A stretch of 64,000 bases of DNA from Epiperipatus broadwayi (Eukaryota > Onychophora > Udeonychophora > Euonychophora > Peripatidae), in the NCBI GenBank assembly GCA_028023455.1, contig JAQFVV010012511.1, positions 558,001-622,000 of the forward strand, read 5' to 3'. Shown one piece after another: positions 12,371-25,828 of this stretch. The position numbers were made by a program, and so were the translations under genes. The notes beneath the pieces were generated by a model, which worked only from the letters and a program-made list of their open reading frames with translations, searched no databases and was not told the origin of the DNA. Numbering within the stretch: position 1 is the stretch's first letter; each line of letters starts with the position of its first letter.

Positions 12371-12720
12371 AAATAAGACAAAACTCTCCATAGAGTAGTG
12401 CCACCTTGTGCCAACCAGAGTAATCAAGGGATGCCAGAAGGCTTGTGCATAAAATCCCTATCTAGTGTCTACTCATCCAATATCCCCAGACTAGTTTCTG
12501 GCTTGTGGCCTTCGTCAGTGAGAAGCCTTGGATCTGAGAGCACTACACCTAGATCTTAGGATCTAATACAACCCTCAAAGAAGCCACAAGCCAGAAACTA
12601 GTCTGGGGATATTGGTTGAGTAGGCACTAGATAGGGATTTTATGCACAAACCTTCTGGCATCCCTTGATTACTCTGGCTGGCACAGGGTGGCACTACTGT
12701 AGAGAGTTTTGCCTTGTTTA
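12371..12720. mobile_element. Foldback element, family A (copy 1)
   Basis: About 150-bp arms (12371-12519 and 12578-12720) in near-perfect inversion: CTCCATAGAGTAGTGCCACC against GGTGGCACTACTGTAGAGAG, and CAGACTAGTTTCTGGCTTGT against ACAAGCCAGAAACTAGTCTG. The loop carries TTCGTCAGTGAGAAGCCTTG and CTTAGGATCTAATACAACCC, which recur at 48810-48870 and in diverged form at 15030-15090. That defines a family. No coding capacity. Confidence 0.8.
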
Positions 12721-14887
12721 GTAACAATTATGCGCTAGTATGAGATAGTGATCATGTGATGTTTAGTGGTTTAAGATTACAAGATGTTGATTATAAAATA
12801 TAGATTAATGTAAAATACTGACTAATTAAATGCAGTCAAAATTTAGTGACATTTATTTTAAATCATTTTGATATAGAGATATTTGTTTCACTGTTATTTC
12901 TTTATTAAGATAGTTATTATTTGAGTATAATTAGTAACACTATTGTAAAAGAAATAATATTTCTTCTTGAAAAATCTGTTTGAAATATTTAAGTATATTA
13001 TTTGAAATGAATACTTAAACCTAAAATGCAATACAAGAAAACTGGTATTTTTTTTTAAAAAAAATAATAATATAAAAGTCATTTAAGCAGAATATTTTGA
13101 TAAGTAATCAAAATATATTAAAACCTCTCCCGAAACACATAAATAAAAATACATAATGTTATATATAGAAAAAAAAAACACACCTTAAGTAGTTGTTTTG
13201 AAAATTATTATTTTGACATCATAGTCAGGGACAAATAAAATAATAAGTTTCACCCATTTAATTAGTTTTTGAATTGAGTTTATTTCATATCAGCTGAAAT
13301 TGGAGTTTTCTAGTTAGTTTTTAAAAAGTTTGTATCAGATCTCACAAAATTAAAAAGCACTGATTATAAAGAAAATAGTAATCAAAACCACTGTAGAATC
13401 AATTACATAAAAGATTGAAAGTATCACTATGATCTTTTGAATTGAAAAATGCTTGAAGGAATGAAAGTGTTGTAGTAAGTTTGGTTATGGTGACTGAAAT
13501 AAGAGAGGTCACAAAATTGAATTTGCAAAAAACAACAACAACAACAACTGAATATTGTGAATTTTTTCTTTTAAAGAAATGTGCATGGAAATATCCAAAT
13601 AAAGGAAAAGAAGAATAGAATTATAATTTGATTAAGACAAAATACATATTTCGAGATTGTAATTTTCCAACACAGAAAGTGGTAATAAAAATTATATGAC
13701 AAATGTTAAATTAAAGACAAAATTATTAAAAATGACATTATTATAATTTAACATTATGGAAATTGGTATTTTTGACAACATTACTATATATATTTATAGT
13801 TAAAACACTATCTAATGAATTGTATATATCACTAATTCTTCTGCAAACAAATGATTGCCATATAATATCAAATATTGCTTAAAGAATCTACCAGAACTGC
13901 TTGAATACGAGTGAAAATCACTATTGAATATTACTATAAAGATAAAGTTTTAACAACCAGTAGAGATTTTGTAAAATCATAATCATCTAGAAAGAAAAAA
14001 TATCAGAAAAAAATCAAGTAAAGAACCTCTCCAGAAATTATTTAAAATAACCTGAAAGTGTTTGAAGAATCCAAATAAATTTTCAGCACATGATATTGTA
14101 ATATTTTTTTAAAAAAAAAAACAATCCCTATAGCTAATTTTTGGCAACCATTTTTTTTAAAAAAAAAAATTATATATGTATATTTAAAAATGAAATATAT
14201 CTCACATATAGATATCATCTTTATTCTGATTTTAAATTCCAGACTTAGGTAACCTTAGTAAAGTAATTTAAAGCCAAATGAAATTATTTTCTATTTAAAT
14301 ATTTTTTTAATATTTCATATATGTTGTGTGTAATTTTTAATTAATCTATATCATATGCTAGTCAGTGCTGCTATGCAATTTTATCATTGCTTAGTGAGAG
14401 AAACTAATTAATTAATAAAAGACTTTATGGTATAGCAGAGGAAAATAATGTGCCTGAAAATAGATTGATTAGAATATATTTCTTATACATGCTATAAGTT
14501 CTGTATTTTAAAATATTCATTTATTTTAATTGAACAGTAAAGAATATGACCACTGAAATTAATTTTGCATTAATCTGATTCCTTTTCTCTCTATCACACA
14601 TTCGTTCTCTGTATATGTGTAACATACATACAGATGTGTGAAAATTTCTTCAAATCCAGAGTCCATGCTTGAAGACTAAGATTAGTATTTAGAAATAAAT
14701 TTAAAAGACTGGAGCTAAAGCATGTTCTTATTGATCTAAAGTAATAAATATTCGATATTCTACAAATAAATAAAAACAAATTTTATTCAGTATTATAAAA
14801 AAATAATTAAAATATCAACTTCAGAAAATTAAAAAAATTACATCAATAGAATATCACATGACCTATCACATGATTTCAGAATATATT

Positions 14888-15833
14888 GCTGTTTTAGGAA
14901 CATACTTTTTCACTTTCTTTACACCACTTCCTGTAAGTTTTAGAAAGCAATGATAGTTGCCAGATTCCTATTTTCTGTGCTTTCCTTTTCAAAATCCCTA
15001 GATTAGTTTCAAGCTTATGGCTTTCATCAGTGAGAAGCTTTGTATCCTGGAAGTGTGCAACTGAACTTTAGGATTTAATGTATTTTCCCTTCAGCTCCTA
15101 TCATTTATTTCTAATGTTATACTGTCAAACTATAGCCTAAATTATTTTTATAATCATATAGAACTGAATCCAGTATAATTTCTGTACATTATGAAATCCT
15201 TAGTTTTTTAATAAATAAAGTTATTTCTTATCTTGTGGCCAGGAATTGATATACACCAATAAAATATCACATAATTTCAGCTTACATATAAGCATTTTAG
15301 TATCATGGATAGGAAAGCATAGATTAGGGAGATTACAATAAGTGTCATAAAGAAGGTGAAAAAGTATGTTACTAAAACAACAACATGTAAGCCAAAGTTA
15401 TGTGATAGGCCATATTATATTTTATTGGTGCATATAAAATCCTAATCTCTGAACAGAGGTAACTTTAATTACTAAAAAATTAAGGATGCCGTAATGTATA
15501 CAAACTGAACTGGAGTCAGTTATATAAGACAATATAAGCAAGTTGGCTTACATTAAACACATTTATATGTTTTTTGGTTTGGATGAATAACCAAAACATA
15601 GAGATAAATGATAGGAGCTGAAAGGAAGGTGCATTAGATCCTAAAGGATCAGTTGCACTGTTCTAAGATCCAAAGCTGATGAAAACTATAAGCTTGAAAC
15701 TAGTTTGAGGATTTTGTATAGAAGAGCACAGGATAGAGATTTATTAAGTGTTGTCATTTGGCAACTATCATCGCTTTCTAAAGCTTATATTAAGTGACAT
15801 AAAAAAAAAGAAAAAGTATAATACTAACAGACT
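14888..15833. mobile_element. Nested foldback element, family A (copy 2, diverged)
   Basis: The outer arms pair across almost 950 bp: AACATACTTTTTC near 14900 faces GAAAAAGTATAATACT near 15815, CAATGATAGTTGCCA faces TTTGGCAACTATCATCGC, and AGCTCCTATCATTTAT faces GATAAATGATAGGAGCT. The left arm has TTTCATCAGTGAGAAGC, linking it to the elements at 12371 and 48656. A second palindrome (15247-15438) is nested inside, with CACCAATAAAATATCACATA facing TATGTGATAGGCCATA. So one foldback appears inserted in, or fused with, another. Confidence 0.7.
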
Positions 15834-16893
15834 TAAAATTATTTAATTAAGCACCTTCTAGATATAGTAGGCTTATTGTTCAAAAGAGCTATATTTGAAT
15901 CCTACGAATAATAAGGAAAATTCTATCATAATAAACCACATAAAAAATATGAGGCACCAATGGGTCACTATTAAGTCAGCTATCACTATCTGATAATCAT
16001 TAGAGAAAGTTTATTTTTGTTCTTAGTTATATAAATTTGACTACCAACAAATAGTTACTGATAATATATGTAATGACTATTATCTGACCTTATTGTAAGC
16101 CAACATCTTTCAAACTTCACCCAAATTCCCATACAATAGACATATATATGAGTGTGTGTGCATATGCATTGCTACTGTAATAATTTCAGTTTCAATATAT
16201 ATTGGTTGATAAGAAAAAGAAGTTAATTTTGAGTTTTATTTTAATTATTTTACTATGTTAATATAAGATACCTAAAATGTGAAACTTAAGAATGATAAGA
16301 AACATGGCATAAAAAATTAGTTAAAAGCTATATTCAATTAAGAATGATAATGATTGACCACTCTTTAAAGATTGAAATTAAAATGATGAAAAACAATAAA
16401 GAAAATAACATTTGAAAACCTAAGTTATATATAACACAAAAACCAATCTAAGAATATTTTGCTCTTGAATTAACCATTTTCCTCATTGTGCTAAATGACA
16501 CAAGATATTTGCAATCACTCAATTGATAAAAAGTTGTACCAAAATAAGGAATTAAATTTATGAAGAATATTGAATATTCGGTAAAATTAATATGCACTAA
16601 GAAATACTGTTTTTTAAAAACCACTTTTTTAAACTATATAATTTTTTACCTGACAAAAACAATTTTGATTTTTTTAAAAATTAAAAGAACTAGAATTTGT
16701 ATTTCAGGTAGTTTTTTATTATTAAAAAAAAAAAACCCATGTACAAAAAAGTGTTAATATGTATTTTGACTTAGCTTGAATGTATTGATTATCAGTAAGT
16801 ATTAAAATTCCAAGTCAGACACATCTTAATTAATATAAATTAGACACAAGCAAGAACTAATCATAGTAATTTAATAATTTCACTATATATATA

Positions 16894-17576
16894 TTGCTTA
16901 TAACAGTTCTTTCATATACACTTTAATGCAAACAAATTTTCTTAAAAACTTCTTTATTTTCCTTACAGTTTCAACTGTCCAGCAGTCTTCATCAGAGCTA
17001 CAATATTTGAATAATATAAATACATATCAATCATTTCACATATATATATAAAATACATAACCATCGTTTTACATATATATATAATACACATATATATCAA
17101 AATATACACATATATTCCCTTCATACATATACATATATAGATCTACATCACCCCTAGACATATATATAAATTCCATACCTACATCTATATATACATATAT
17201 AATCACAGATACACATACACCCATATACATATATATACAAATTCTACATATACATTTATAAATACACATTCATATGTATACTCAACTTAGATATAAATTA
17301 CACATATATAAAAAATATACAAAATATATCCAATATATGTATATATATGAAGGGAATATATGTGTATATTTTGATATATATGTGTATTATATATATGTAA
17401 AATGATGGTTATGTATTTTTTATATATATTTGAAATGATGGATATGTATTTATATTATTCAAATATTGTAGCTCTGATGAAGATTGCTGGATAGTCGAAA
17501 CTGTAAGGAAAATAAAGAAGTTTTTAAGAAAATTTGTTTGCATTGAAGTTTATATGAAAGAACTGTTATAAGCAAT
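16894..17576. mobile_element. Large near-perfect palindrome, 230-bp arms
   Basis: The left arm (16894-17124) and right arm (17347-17576) are about 95% identical in inversion, from TTGCTTATAACAGTTCTTTC to the complement of its outer end. Each arm contains CTTCATCAGAGCTACAATAT next to a CAGTTTC.ACT motif. The 222-bp spacer is CATATA-rich. A 14-bp direct repeat, ATAATTTCACTATA, flanks the region at 16874-16887 and 17644-17657. No protein is encoded; the small open frame inside the spacer is low-complexity. Confidence 0.8.
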
Positions 17577-20500
17577 AAATATATATGAATATATGAAGAT
17601 ATGCAAAGAATGTGAAAGAGAAGAATAAGAGAATATACTTCTGATAATTTCACTATAAAATATAATTACAATTTAACACAAATAATTTACATATAACATA
17701 GTAATTAATTTTACTCTTTACATATACATCAATACCTGGAGACTTATTAAATAAAAATCAAAAACTTGATAATCCGTTTTACCTGCACTCTGCTTCCCAT
17801 AACAAATCAGACCCACAGACCTGCACCATAGCATCCTAATCCATTCTTGGCAGTGCAATAACTTCCAACTACTGCTATTATGTTAGAGTCTAATTTATTC
17901 ATACATATAATGGACAAATATATATATTGTAACGTTTTACTTTGGTAGTTTTTTTTTTCCTTTTGGAATATTAAGTTATCTTTAAGGTAATGATTAAAAA
18001 TTTTAAATTTATAAAGTAAATGAAATATAAGTGGTAATATTTAATTGCATAGTTTGTATAAGTTCAATTTTGGATAAAATTGGTATATGATTCTGTTAAT
18101 TTAAATAAGATACACCTTTAAAAATAGTCATTTATATTTTAAATTCACATTAATTTTGATTATTAAATTATTACATAGTAATAAATTCAACTACAGTATA
18201 ATTATTAAAATTTTCAGTGCCTATCCAATATTATAATAGTCCTTATAACAAAACATTGAATTTAGGTAACAGTGACTCTTTAAATGGGGGTATGTGCTTG
18301 TTAATTTGCAGAATGTTCTTTAAAAGTAGTTAAATGAATTTCATTTTCTGGTTGATAAATTATGTTTATTATATTTCAACAGGAGAATAATAAATTATTA
18401 TTATATTATTTTAGATATAGATAAATTTTAATATTTAAATATAATTTTATTAATTATAAAATTTAAACCTAAATTATATTTTAAAAAGGCATAAAAGGTT
18501 GTAAGTGATTTAAACAATTATATTTAATGCTTAGTTGTCTAAATATTTTGTTAAATTTATTATAAAGTTATAATTATTATAAAACTGCAGATAGAGTTAA
18601 TTATTCAAAAACTCTCAGTTAATTATATTTTGTCGACCAATGAAATCCATTTAATTAGATTTATGATGTCACATTCTAATATAAGGGATTAGCAGAAGAA
18701 AAAAAATTAGAAAAAGATTGAAAAAAATTTTGGAGTCATACATACTCTATTGCTTTGGTTCCGATAAAATCAATTATAATTAATGTTTAACTGAATGGAA
18801 ACTAACAAACAACAATTTTAAAATAACCATGGAATAAAAACAACTTAATTCTTAGCTAGGAGAGCTAATTCTATTAATCGTCAAGTTGTAATTAAATCAT
18901 AGTCTGCTGTTTAAATGAAAAAGAAGAATTATTATCTATAGAAGAATGAAAATAATTAGAAAGTTCAAGTAAGGATGGATTTTTATATTTATTCATCTTA
19001 AACAATTAAAAAAAAAGCCTACAACATAAATTTATTAATTAGACAACAGACTGAAATTAAGGTTTGCTAAGTACGCCATAAATATAAATTCAGCATTCTG
19101 ATTTTGATTAATACAATAAGCTATCACATTGTGATTTACAAATATCTCATAATAGGGTTACATAAAACACACCTAAATATAAGTACACAGACATGCAGTA
19201 TAATAATTTATGAACATATTTGAATTATCATAAACTTATAAATGAAATTCTTTTTTATAACACATAATTAATGACTGATTTAATATATATGTATGTGTAT
19301 ATGGTGTAAGGAGCACATATACTGTTACATTATTTTTTTAAAAAAAAAAATTAAAGTATAAATGTTCGCAAATAAAAGTTATTAAATAAAAGTTAGAATT
19401 AAAAATTAAAAACTAAAAGTTTGTTAAAAAAACATATATATATAAATCGCACAGATGGAAAATTATTAAAAGAAAACTTTATTACAAAAAAAAAAAGTAT
19501 TTTAAAACTAAATTGTAAGCAAAAACTTAAAGATTTAGAGATAAAAAATAAAAAAAAATATATAACTTTAAGAATGTACAATAATTAAATTATTTTCTAT
19601 TGTGTTAAAACTCAAAATGGAAATGATTGTTGTTTTTAATCAATCTAAAGTAATGAGCCCTTGGGGCGAATTTATAATTAAAGGTCAGATAAGAGATAAA
19701 AAATTTTAAAAAATATTGCGTTACCCACTTGTGGAAGGTTAACCAACGCTCGGACCCTAATGAAGACCACCAGAAAGGAAATCATGGTCAGTGAATCTGG
19801 AAGATTAATATATATATATAAAAATTCAAATTAAGAACAGTTAGTTCCCGCTTGGGTTTTTGAGGGGGGGAGACGCACCTTTCACCCTCTTACTATTTTC
19901 AAAGGAAGAGACTGGCACTATGATAGACCCCGGATCGTATGGGTCCTGCAATAAAATAATTCCAGGATTAAATCAGCTAAGGCGGCCTCGGGATTGATAA
20001 CCATGGCATGAATAACAAACTGGTCTTCCCTGAAATTATGAATAATAAAAGACTTCGCAGAAATTTGCACAAGGAACTATGGAACTCCTTTAATGTAATG
20101 TATAAACGATAAATTATGAACTCTAATTATTATAAACCTTTACTAAATGAACTTTAAATCATTTCTTAAACGATTAAGGCCTAACCAAAGTTTAAATCAT
20201 GAACTCTTATCTGACCAACATGGAATTCTAAATCACTTATTAATAATTTTTTTATGCATGTGTTTAATAATCATTTCCATTTTTCTTTTATTTTTATTTA
20301 TTAACTAAATTTTAAAATGTATTAAATTTAAAGTTGGGTGTAGATGGCTGCATAGATTCATTAAGTTTGGGGTTATGTCATTAGGGTTAATTTCAGACTA
20401 TTTGTCTTGTAGTTGAGTCGATTCTCATAGAGAGATATATGGGTGTTAGTATCAATCAAGTGTTAGCATACAGAGCAACATGCCCAACTGAATGCATGAC

Positions 20501-21257
20501 CCCAAAGATGTAATCATTGCATTGCAATGGATGCAGACTTATTACTTGCGACATTGACCCCCTTTTGCTCTATGGATAGAAAATTAAGTGGGCAAAGTAC
20601 CACTCTACCCCATACGTAGCATTTATCTTAAATATTTTATATACATGATTCCTTCACCAGACAGACACCAATTACTGTACTGGACGAGGATCATTTCGTT
20701 CAAATAATATCACGCTGCAGACGCACATTTCTGTCAGCGTGATTTTATGCTAACATTTTCATATTGCACTGATTGTGTCTGTATATCAGGAAGTGAATGT
20801 TGGTTTAGCTACGAAATTTTAGCCTGCGGTTGAATATTTTGAAAAGTTTTAATTGCGTAGTCTATGTAGCTTATCTATACTCAACATTCTAAAATAAAAA
20901 TATATAAAATGTCCATCTGTGCGGACTTTTAACTATAGTATAAAATAATTTAAATTTAAAATCTAAACAAGATCAATTTATTCCTCAATTTTAAATATAC
21001 ATATATGTACATCAATAAATGTTTTTTGTGTATTATTACTGGCAGTGGCTTATTTTTTTTTTTTTTTAATATTAAAAACATATTTTAAGAATTTAAATCT
21101 TTCTTTATTAAAATGTCTAAGAAGTTTTGTATTTATTATAAATCTTTGCATCTACTTGAGGTAGTGGCATGGGCTAACATCCATAAAATAAGATTGGATC
21201 TTAACAATACGTATCTGCCTACATTATAAATTTTCTGATGTGTGATGATGTGATGTG

Positions 21258-21560
21258 ATGTATTTCTAGGTTCGAATGGCCTAGTGGCACCCTGGACGAC
21301 AGATACAGTAAGAGTCCAAACTTCCCTGATCATTATAATGGAAATGTGTGCATACTCTGACATTTATAAAAAAATAATAAACTTAATAAACCATATTATA
21401 TTTTCTCCCGACATAATTAATTCAATGCTAACAATATACATAAAATTCACAGAAATGTGTGTATATATTATACCGGACAAAAGCTTTAGACTCGCATAAA
21501 CTGACCGCCAGGGCGCCACTAGTCCAAAATTTGGAACTAGATATTTATTTTTAAGGGGTT
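21258..21560. mobile_element. Foldback-like element with TGGCGCCCTGG-type ends
   Basis: The left end has CCTAGTGGCACCCTGGAC (about 21279-21296). The right end has CGCCAGGGCGCCACTAG (about 21507-21523), its inverted counterpart. Pairing continues outward with TTTCTAGGTTCGAA against TTGGAACTAGATA, and inward around GAGTC.AA. Identity is moderate and the interior is A/T-rich. No ORF of note. Confidence 0.45.
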
Positions 21561-23610
21561 GCAGGATATGCGAATCGAATGCACCGGACTAGCTCAATCA
21601 AGCAAATGAGATCTATGTTTTGTTCAGTGAGTTGGAAAGGTAGCAACAGAAAACAAAATCAACTAAGTAAATGAATATATAAATAATTTTATTAAAAGTA
21701 TGATTAAATAAACATAAATCTAAATAATAATCTTTAAAGCACACTTAAAATATGTACATTCGTCAAAATTGAACTAAAATATTTATATGGCTTTGAGAGC
21801 GATTTCATGTGCGTCAAAGAGTGCAAAATACTGGCAGTAGCAGAAGTATTAGTAAGTATACAGTGATCTCACGCCAGACAAGGGAGGTTAGCTTCCTGCT
21901 TATAACCCATAGTTAGGAAAAGAGATTTATGTCGAAACGAAAGAAATACGAAGGTAGCTTCCAAAACATTAATAATAATAATAAAAAGAGTGTTGAAAAT
22001 TATTACTTTCAATCGATTGACCTACCTCTGAGTGAGACAGGCTAAGAGCTCACTATCTACCTATTGAGAGGGTTAAAACGATCGTACATGCCCTTAATAA
22101 ACGAATTGGAAGCTTGAAAAAATAAAACTAAGAACTATTATATTTCTTAATAGTCTATTATAAATAAAGTTTCACGACATAAGTAGAACTAATAATAAAA
22201 TGGGTCTCGAGCCAGAAGTCAATTTAAATAGTCTGTAATATCCAGACAGCTTTCTATAAAAAAAAGGATGTGAGATTATAAATAAACTACTATCTTACTT
22301 ACTAAGACTTAAATAGGACGGACAGTAATAGGTTTGAAACTAGCACTCGTTAAAAAAAAAAAATATCAAGCAACAGAAATCGAATTACATAAGATACAAC
22401 TTGAAAAACATTTATATTTAAAAACAAAAGGGAACAAATCTAAGACAACATTATTTAAATTGCAAAAATGTAAGGTATCTTAATAATTTATTTAAATGCT
22501 AGTGCACTAGACTTCTTAGGTTAGTCCGTTGCTCTGGATTCACTGACGGTAGACTTGGACAAGTTGGTTAGTGGTTTCTTTGAAGCCGGTTCTTATGGCA
22601 TTGTAGGCAGTTAATGGAGACACAGGATGTCTGAACCTGTCCTGGTGAGAAGCTTAGCACATCATGGTAAAGAAAATATTCTTGCTGTAGGTTTAATGTT
22701 CATTCTAGATAGAATAATTACCGGATCAGCTTTCAAAATATGCAGGAACAGTTTGTGCAAGTATCTCTCAGAGTTGGTGGAAGTGTCCCAGAGTTTGGGC
22801 AATTCTCCTCTCCTAGTTGGTGTCTGTCTCCTTGCGCTGGTGCAAGTATATTAGCTGATGCAAATATTCTAGCTTTTCTAAGATAATCCGAAGGCCTGAT
22901 TAGAACTTGTTATCTGAATTATATCTCCTAATTACAAAACTTTTTCTTTTTAATTAAAATTTAAAAATTCTCTATCTAGCTAACAATAGTTATCTAATTA
23001 ACGAAATAAATTGCCCTTTACAGATCCAGGAACCAACTAATGAAAAATTCTTTTCTTTTTGTTTTCTTTCTTTTTTAGTTATTCTTATCAATATAAATCC
23101 AAAATCTGTAAAACAATCTATTTGTACACTTTACTTTTACATAAATTTAACAAAAAAGTAATCTTAGTTTTCTTTTTTTTTAAAATCAAAATTAAAAACC
23201 AAATATAACTGTGGTATTAAAATATAATTCCCACGCACATACATATATATATTAGTACAAGCATTAAAAAAAACTTTTAATCAAGTTTTACAAATGAAAT
23301 CTTAAATAAAAATCTATTTTATTTTCTTTACCCCTATAAAAGTATAGGTTTTGTAATGGTGTCTTAAACATCCATTACAATATATAAAAAATAGTATGAA
23401 TCAAAGTTATTAATTAATTCATTACTTCTAATAGTAAAAAAAGATGTTTTTCTTTTACCTTTTACTCTTAATTAATTGCAAACATTTTAAAAAATACTCC
23501 AGCAAGTTCTTTTGTTCAATATAGAGATTTTTGGAGTTTTTATTTTTTAATAAAATATACTGGAAACACATCTTACTTTTAGCTGAATAATGTTATTTAC
23601 TTTAAAAAAA

Positions 23611-24358
23611 TTTATAAAGAGAAAACCTTTAACCTTTTCCATAGGAGCTTTAAACATTTATAATAGCCAAAGGATGTAGTTTCTGACTATAGAGAAATTT
23701 ACAAACTTTAACATAAGATAGGAACTTTATAAAGATAAGAATGACCATCTTATCTTTAACCTAAATTCACATTTATATAGGTGAATCTGAAGCATCTCAA
23801 TTTGAGTGTGAAGATGTTGCTTCACATTTAAATCCACTATTTCCTTTTTAATTAATTCACACATGAAATCTTGCGATTTATAACGAGTTAAAGTTACAAT
23901 CATTTTAATAGAAATATAGAAACTAATGTAATGTTCTAATTATTTATGAAGCACACAGACAATATATAATTATAAAGAGAAAGGATTTAATCTTTTCCAC
24001 AAGTGCTTTAAATGCTTATAATGGCCAAATGATGTGTTTTTGAGTATAGAGGGAAAACTCTCAAACCTCAATAAGATAGGGGCTTTATAAACATAAGAAC
24101 GGACATCTTATCTTTAACCTAAATTCACATTTATATAGGCCAATCTAAAGCATCTTGATTTGAGAGTTTGAAGATGTTACTCATTTCACATTTAAATCTT
24201 TATAAAGTCCCTATCTTGTGCTGAGGTTTGAGAGTTCCCTCTATAGTCAAAAACTACATCGTTTGGCTATTATAAAAATTTAAAGCACCTATGGAAAAGG
24301 TTAAAGCCTTTCTCTTTATAATTACATATTGTCTGTGCACTCAATAAATAATTAGAAC
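23611..24358. mobile_element. Foldback cluster: three copies of one ~200-bp arm
   Basis: Copy A (23611-23832) and copy B (about 23971-24196) are direct repeats sharing CATCTTATCTTTAACCTAAA and TTCACATTTATATAGG. Copy C (24199-24358) is inverted to both. B and C form a unit (23933-24358) whose ends are inverted: GTTCTAATTATTTATGAAGC against the complement of CTCAATAAATAATTAGAAC. Copy A looks like a partial second unit. No coding capacity. Confidence 0.75.
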
Positions 24359-25828
24359 TTTAAAAAAATTTGTAATTTAAAAATTTTAACTGTCACTTTC
24401 AAGAAATTATTTAAAATAATATTGTTCTTAATATATATATAACACTACTCACCAGCTGTACTATATATATATGATGCAGTATTTTTATCTGTGCTTATCA
24501 GCATAGATAAAACAATAAAAGTATAAACTACTTCAGCAAGCTGATGGACTCCCTGGGTAAGCTGGTCCCTTCTAAAACAGTAGACTGGCCTATTGTCACC
24601 TTTGGGAAAGATATAATCTGGTAACTATTGACATATATATAGTCAGATCCATTTAGTCTAGAATTTGATAGACTTCAGGCATACCAGCTAATACACAATA
24701 TATACAGGCTAAGAAAGTGCAGAAAAGCTGGCCCTGGCTCCATGTAAATCAAAACTCCTTCATCATATCACTATCAGCAGTATCTGAATACCCTGTCTCT
24801 TGCTTTCAGTTATAATTTCATAGTCATCATGCTGTCATAATCTATAAAACTCTCTAAAACTCCCCTCTAAAATCTTTTTACCAACCTTTTTAGTCAAGGT
24901 GGAATTAAAAAAAAACCCACAGAAATTAAAAGCAATTTTTTTTTACTTTGATTGAAAAAATTAATGACTCATTTTCAATTCACCTTAATACTTTCAAAAA
25001 CAACTTTGTAGAATTTTTATCAAAATATGTTATACAAGCTTCAATTAAAAAAAATTCTTTAATCAAAATAGTGGAATTTTATAATTAACAGTATCTGTTG
25101 TAACATAAAAATATGCTTGTTTTAATTTCAAAATCAGAATTAATAAAATATTAATTTGACATTTTAAAATGTTTAATTTATAATAAATTTTTTTGAAATT
25201 CAAAATTATTTAATTCTTAATTGTTATTCTACTATAATATAAAAATATCTACAAAAAAATTTGTTTATTTCTACTTTTCCTTTCAACTTTATATATATAT
25301 ATGCACACACACTACTATGTTAAGACATGTAACTGTCTCAATATATAATAGATTAATGAAATTTGTAATAAAAAAATTAGTAAAATACAAAATGAACTAC
25401 TTTAAGAAGTTATATTAAGGAGATTGAAATTAATTAGATGCATTTGAATTTAAAAATTTTCCAATATCATGATAAGAATTATGACACACAAAAAAAAAAA
25501 AAAAGAAAAAGATGAATGAAGATATTATTAATTAAAAAAAATTGGTAGTTACGTTGATATAAAAGGACTACAGACAACTAAATAGAATAAATATATAAGT
25601 TATAAGAATATCTAAGTAATAGAGAATTACAATCAAAAGAAAACACTTGATCATCATTGATATGCTAATTTATATTATTATCTTAGCTCAATTTATCCTA
25701 GCAATTTTAATTTTACAGCTGCATCATAAACTTTTATGAATGAATATTTATATTATAAATGGCTTCAAAAAGTAAATGTAATGAAAAATTGTGTTTGGTG
25801 TAAAATTTAATGTTAGCTATAGTGAATA

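Noticed and set aside
17069-17269. 66-codon minus-strand frame rich in Tyr, Met and Ile
   Set aside because: It is a translation of the CATATA-type spacer of the large palindrome.
19650-20950. G+C-richer island that might be a gene or element
   Set aside because: No long frame, no terminal repeats and no tRNA-like boxes that I could confirm, so I left it as unassigned intron.
22627-22854. 75-codon plus-strand frame
   Set aside because: Lies in a G+C-richer intronic island. Leu/Val-rich without recognisable motif, and METTL25 is on the other strand. I could not support it as a gene.
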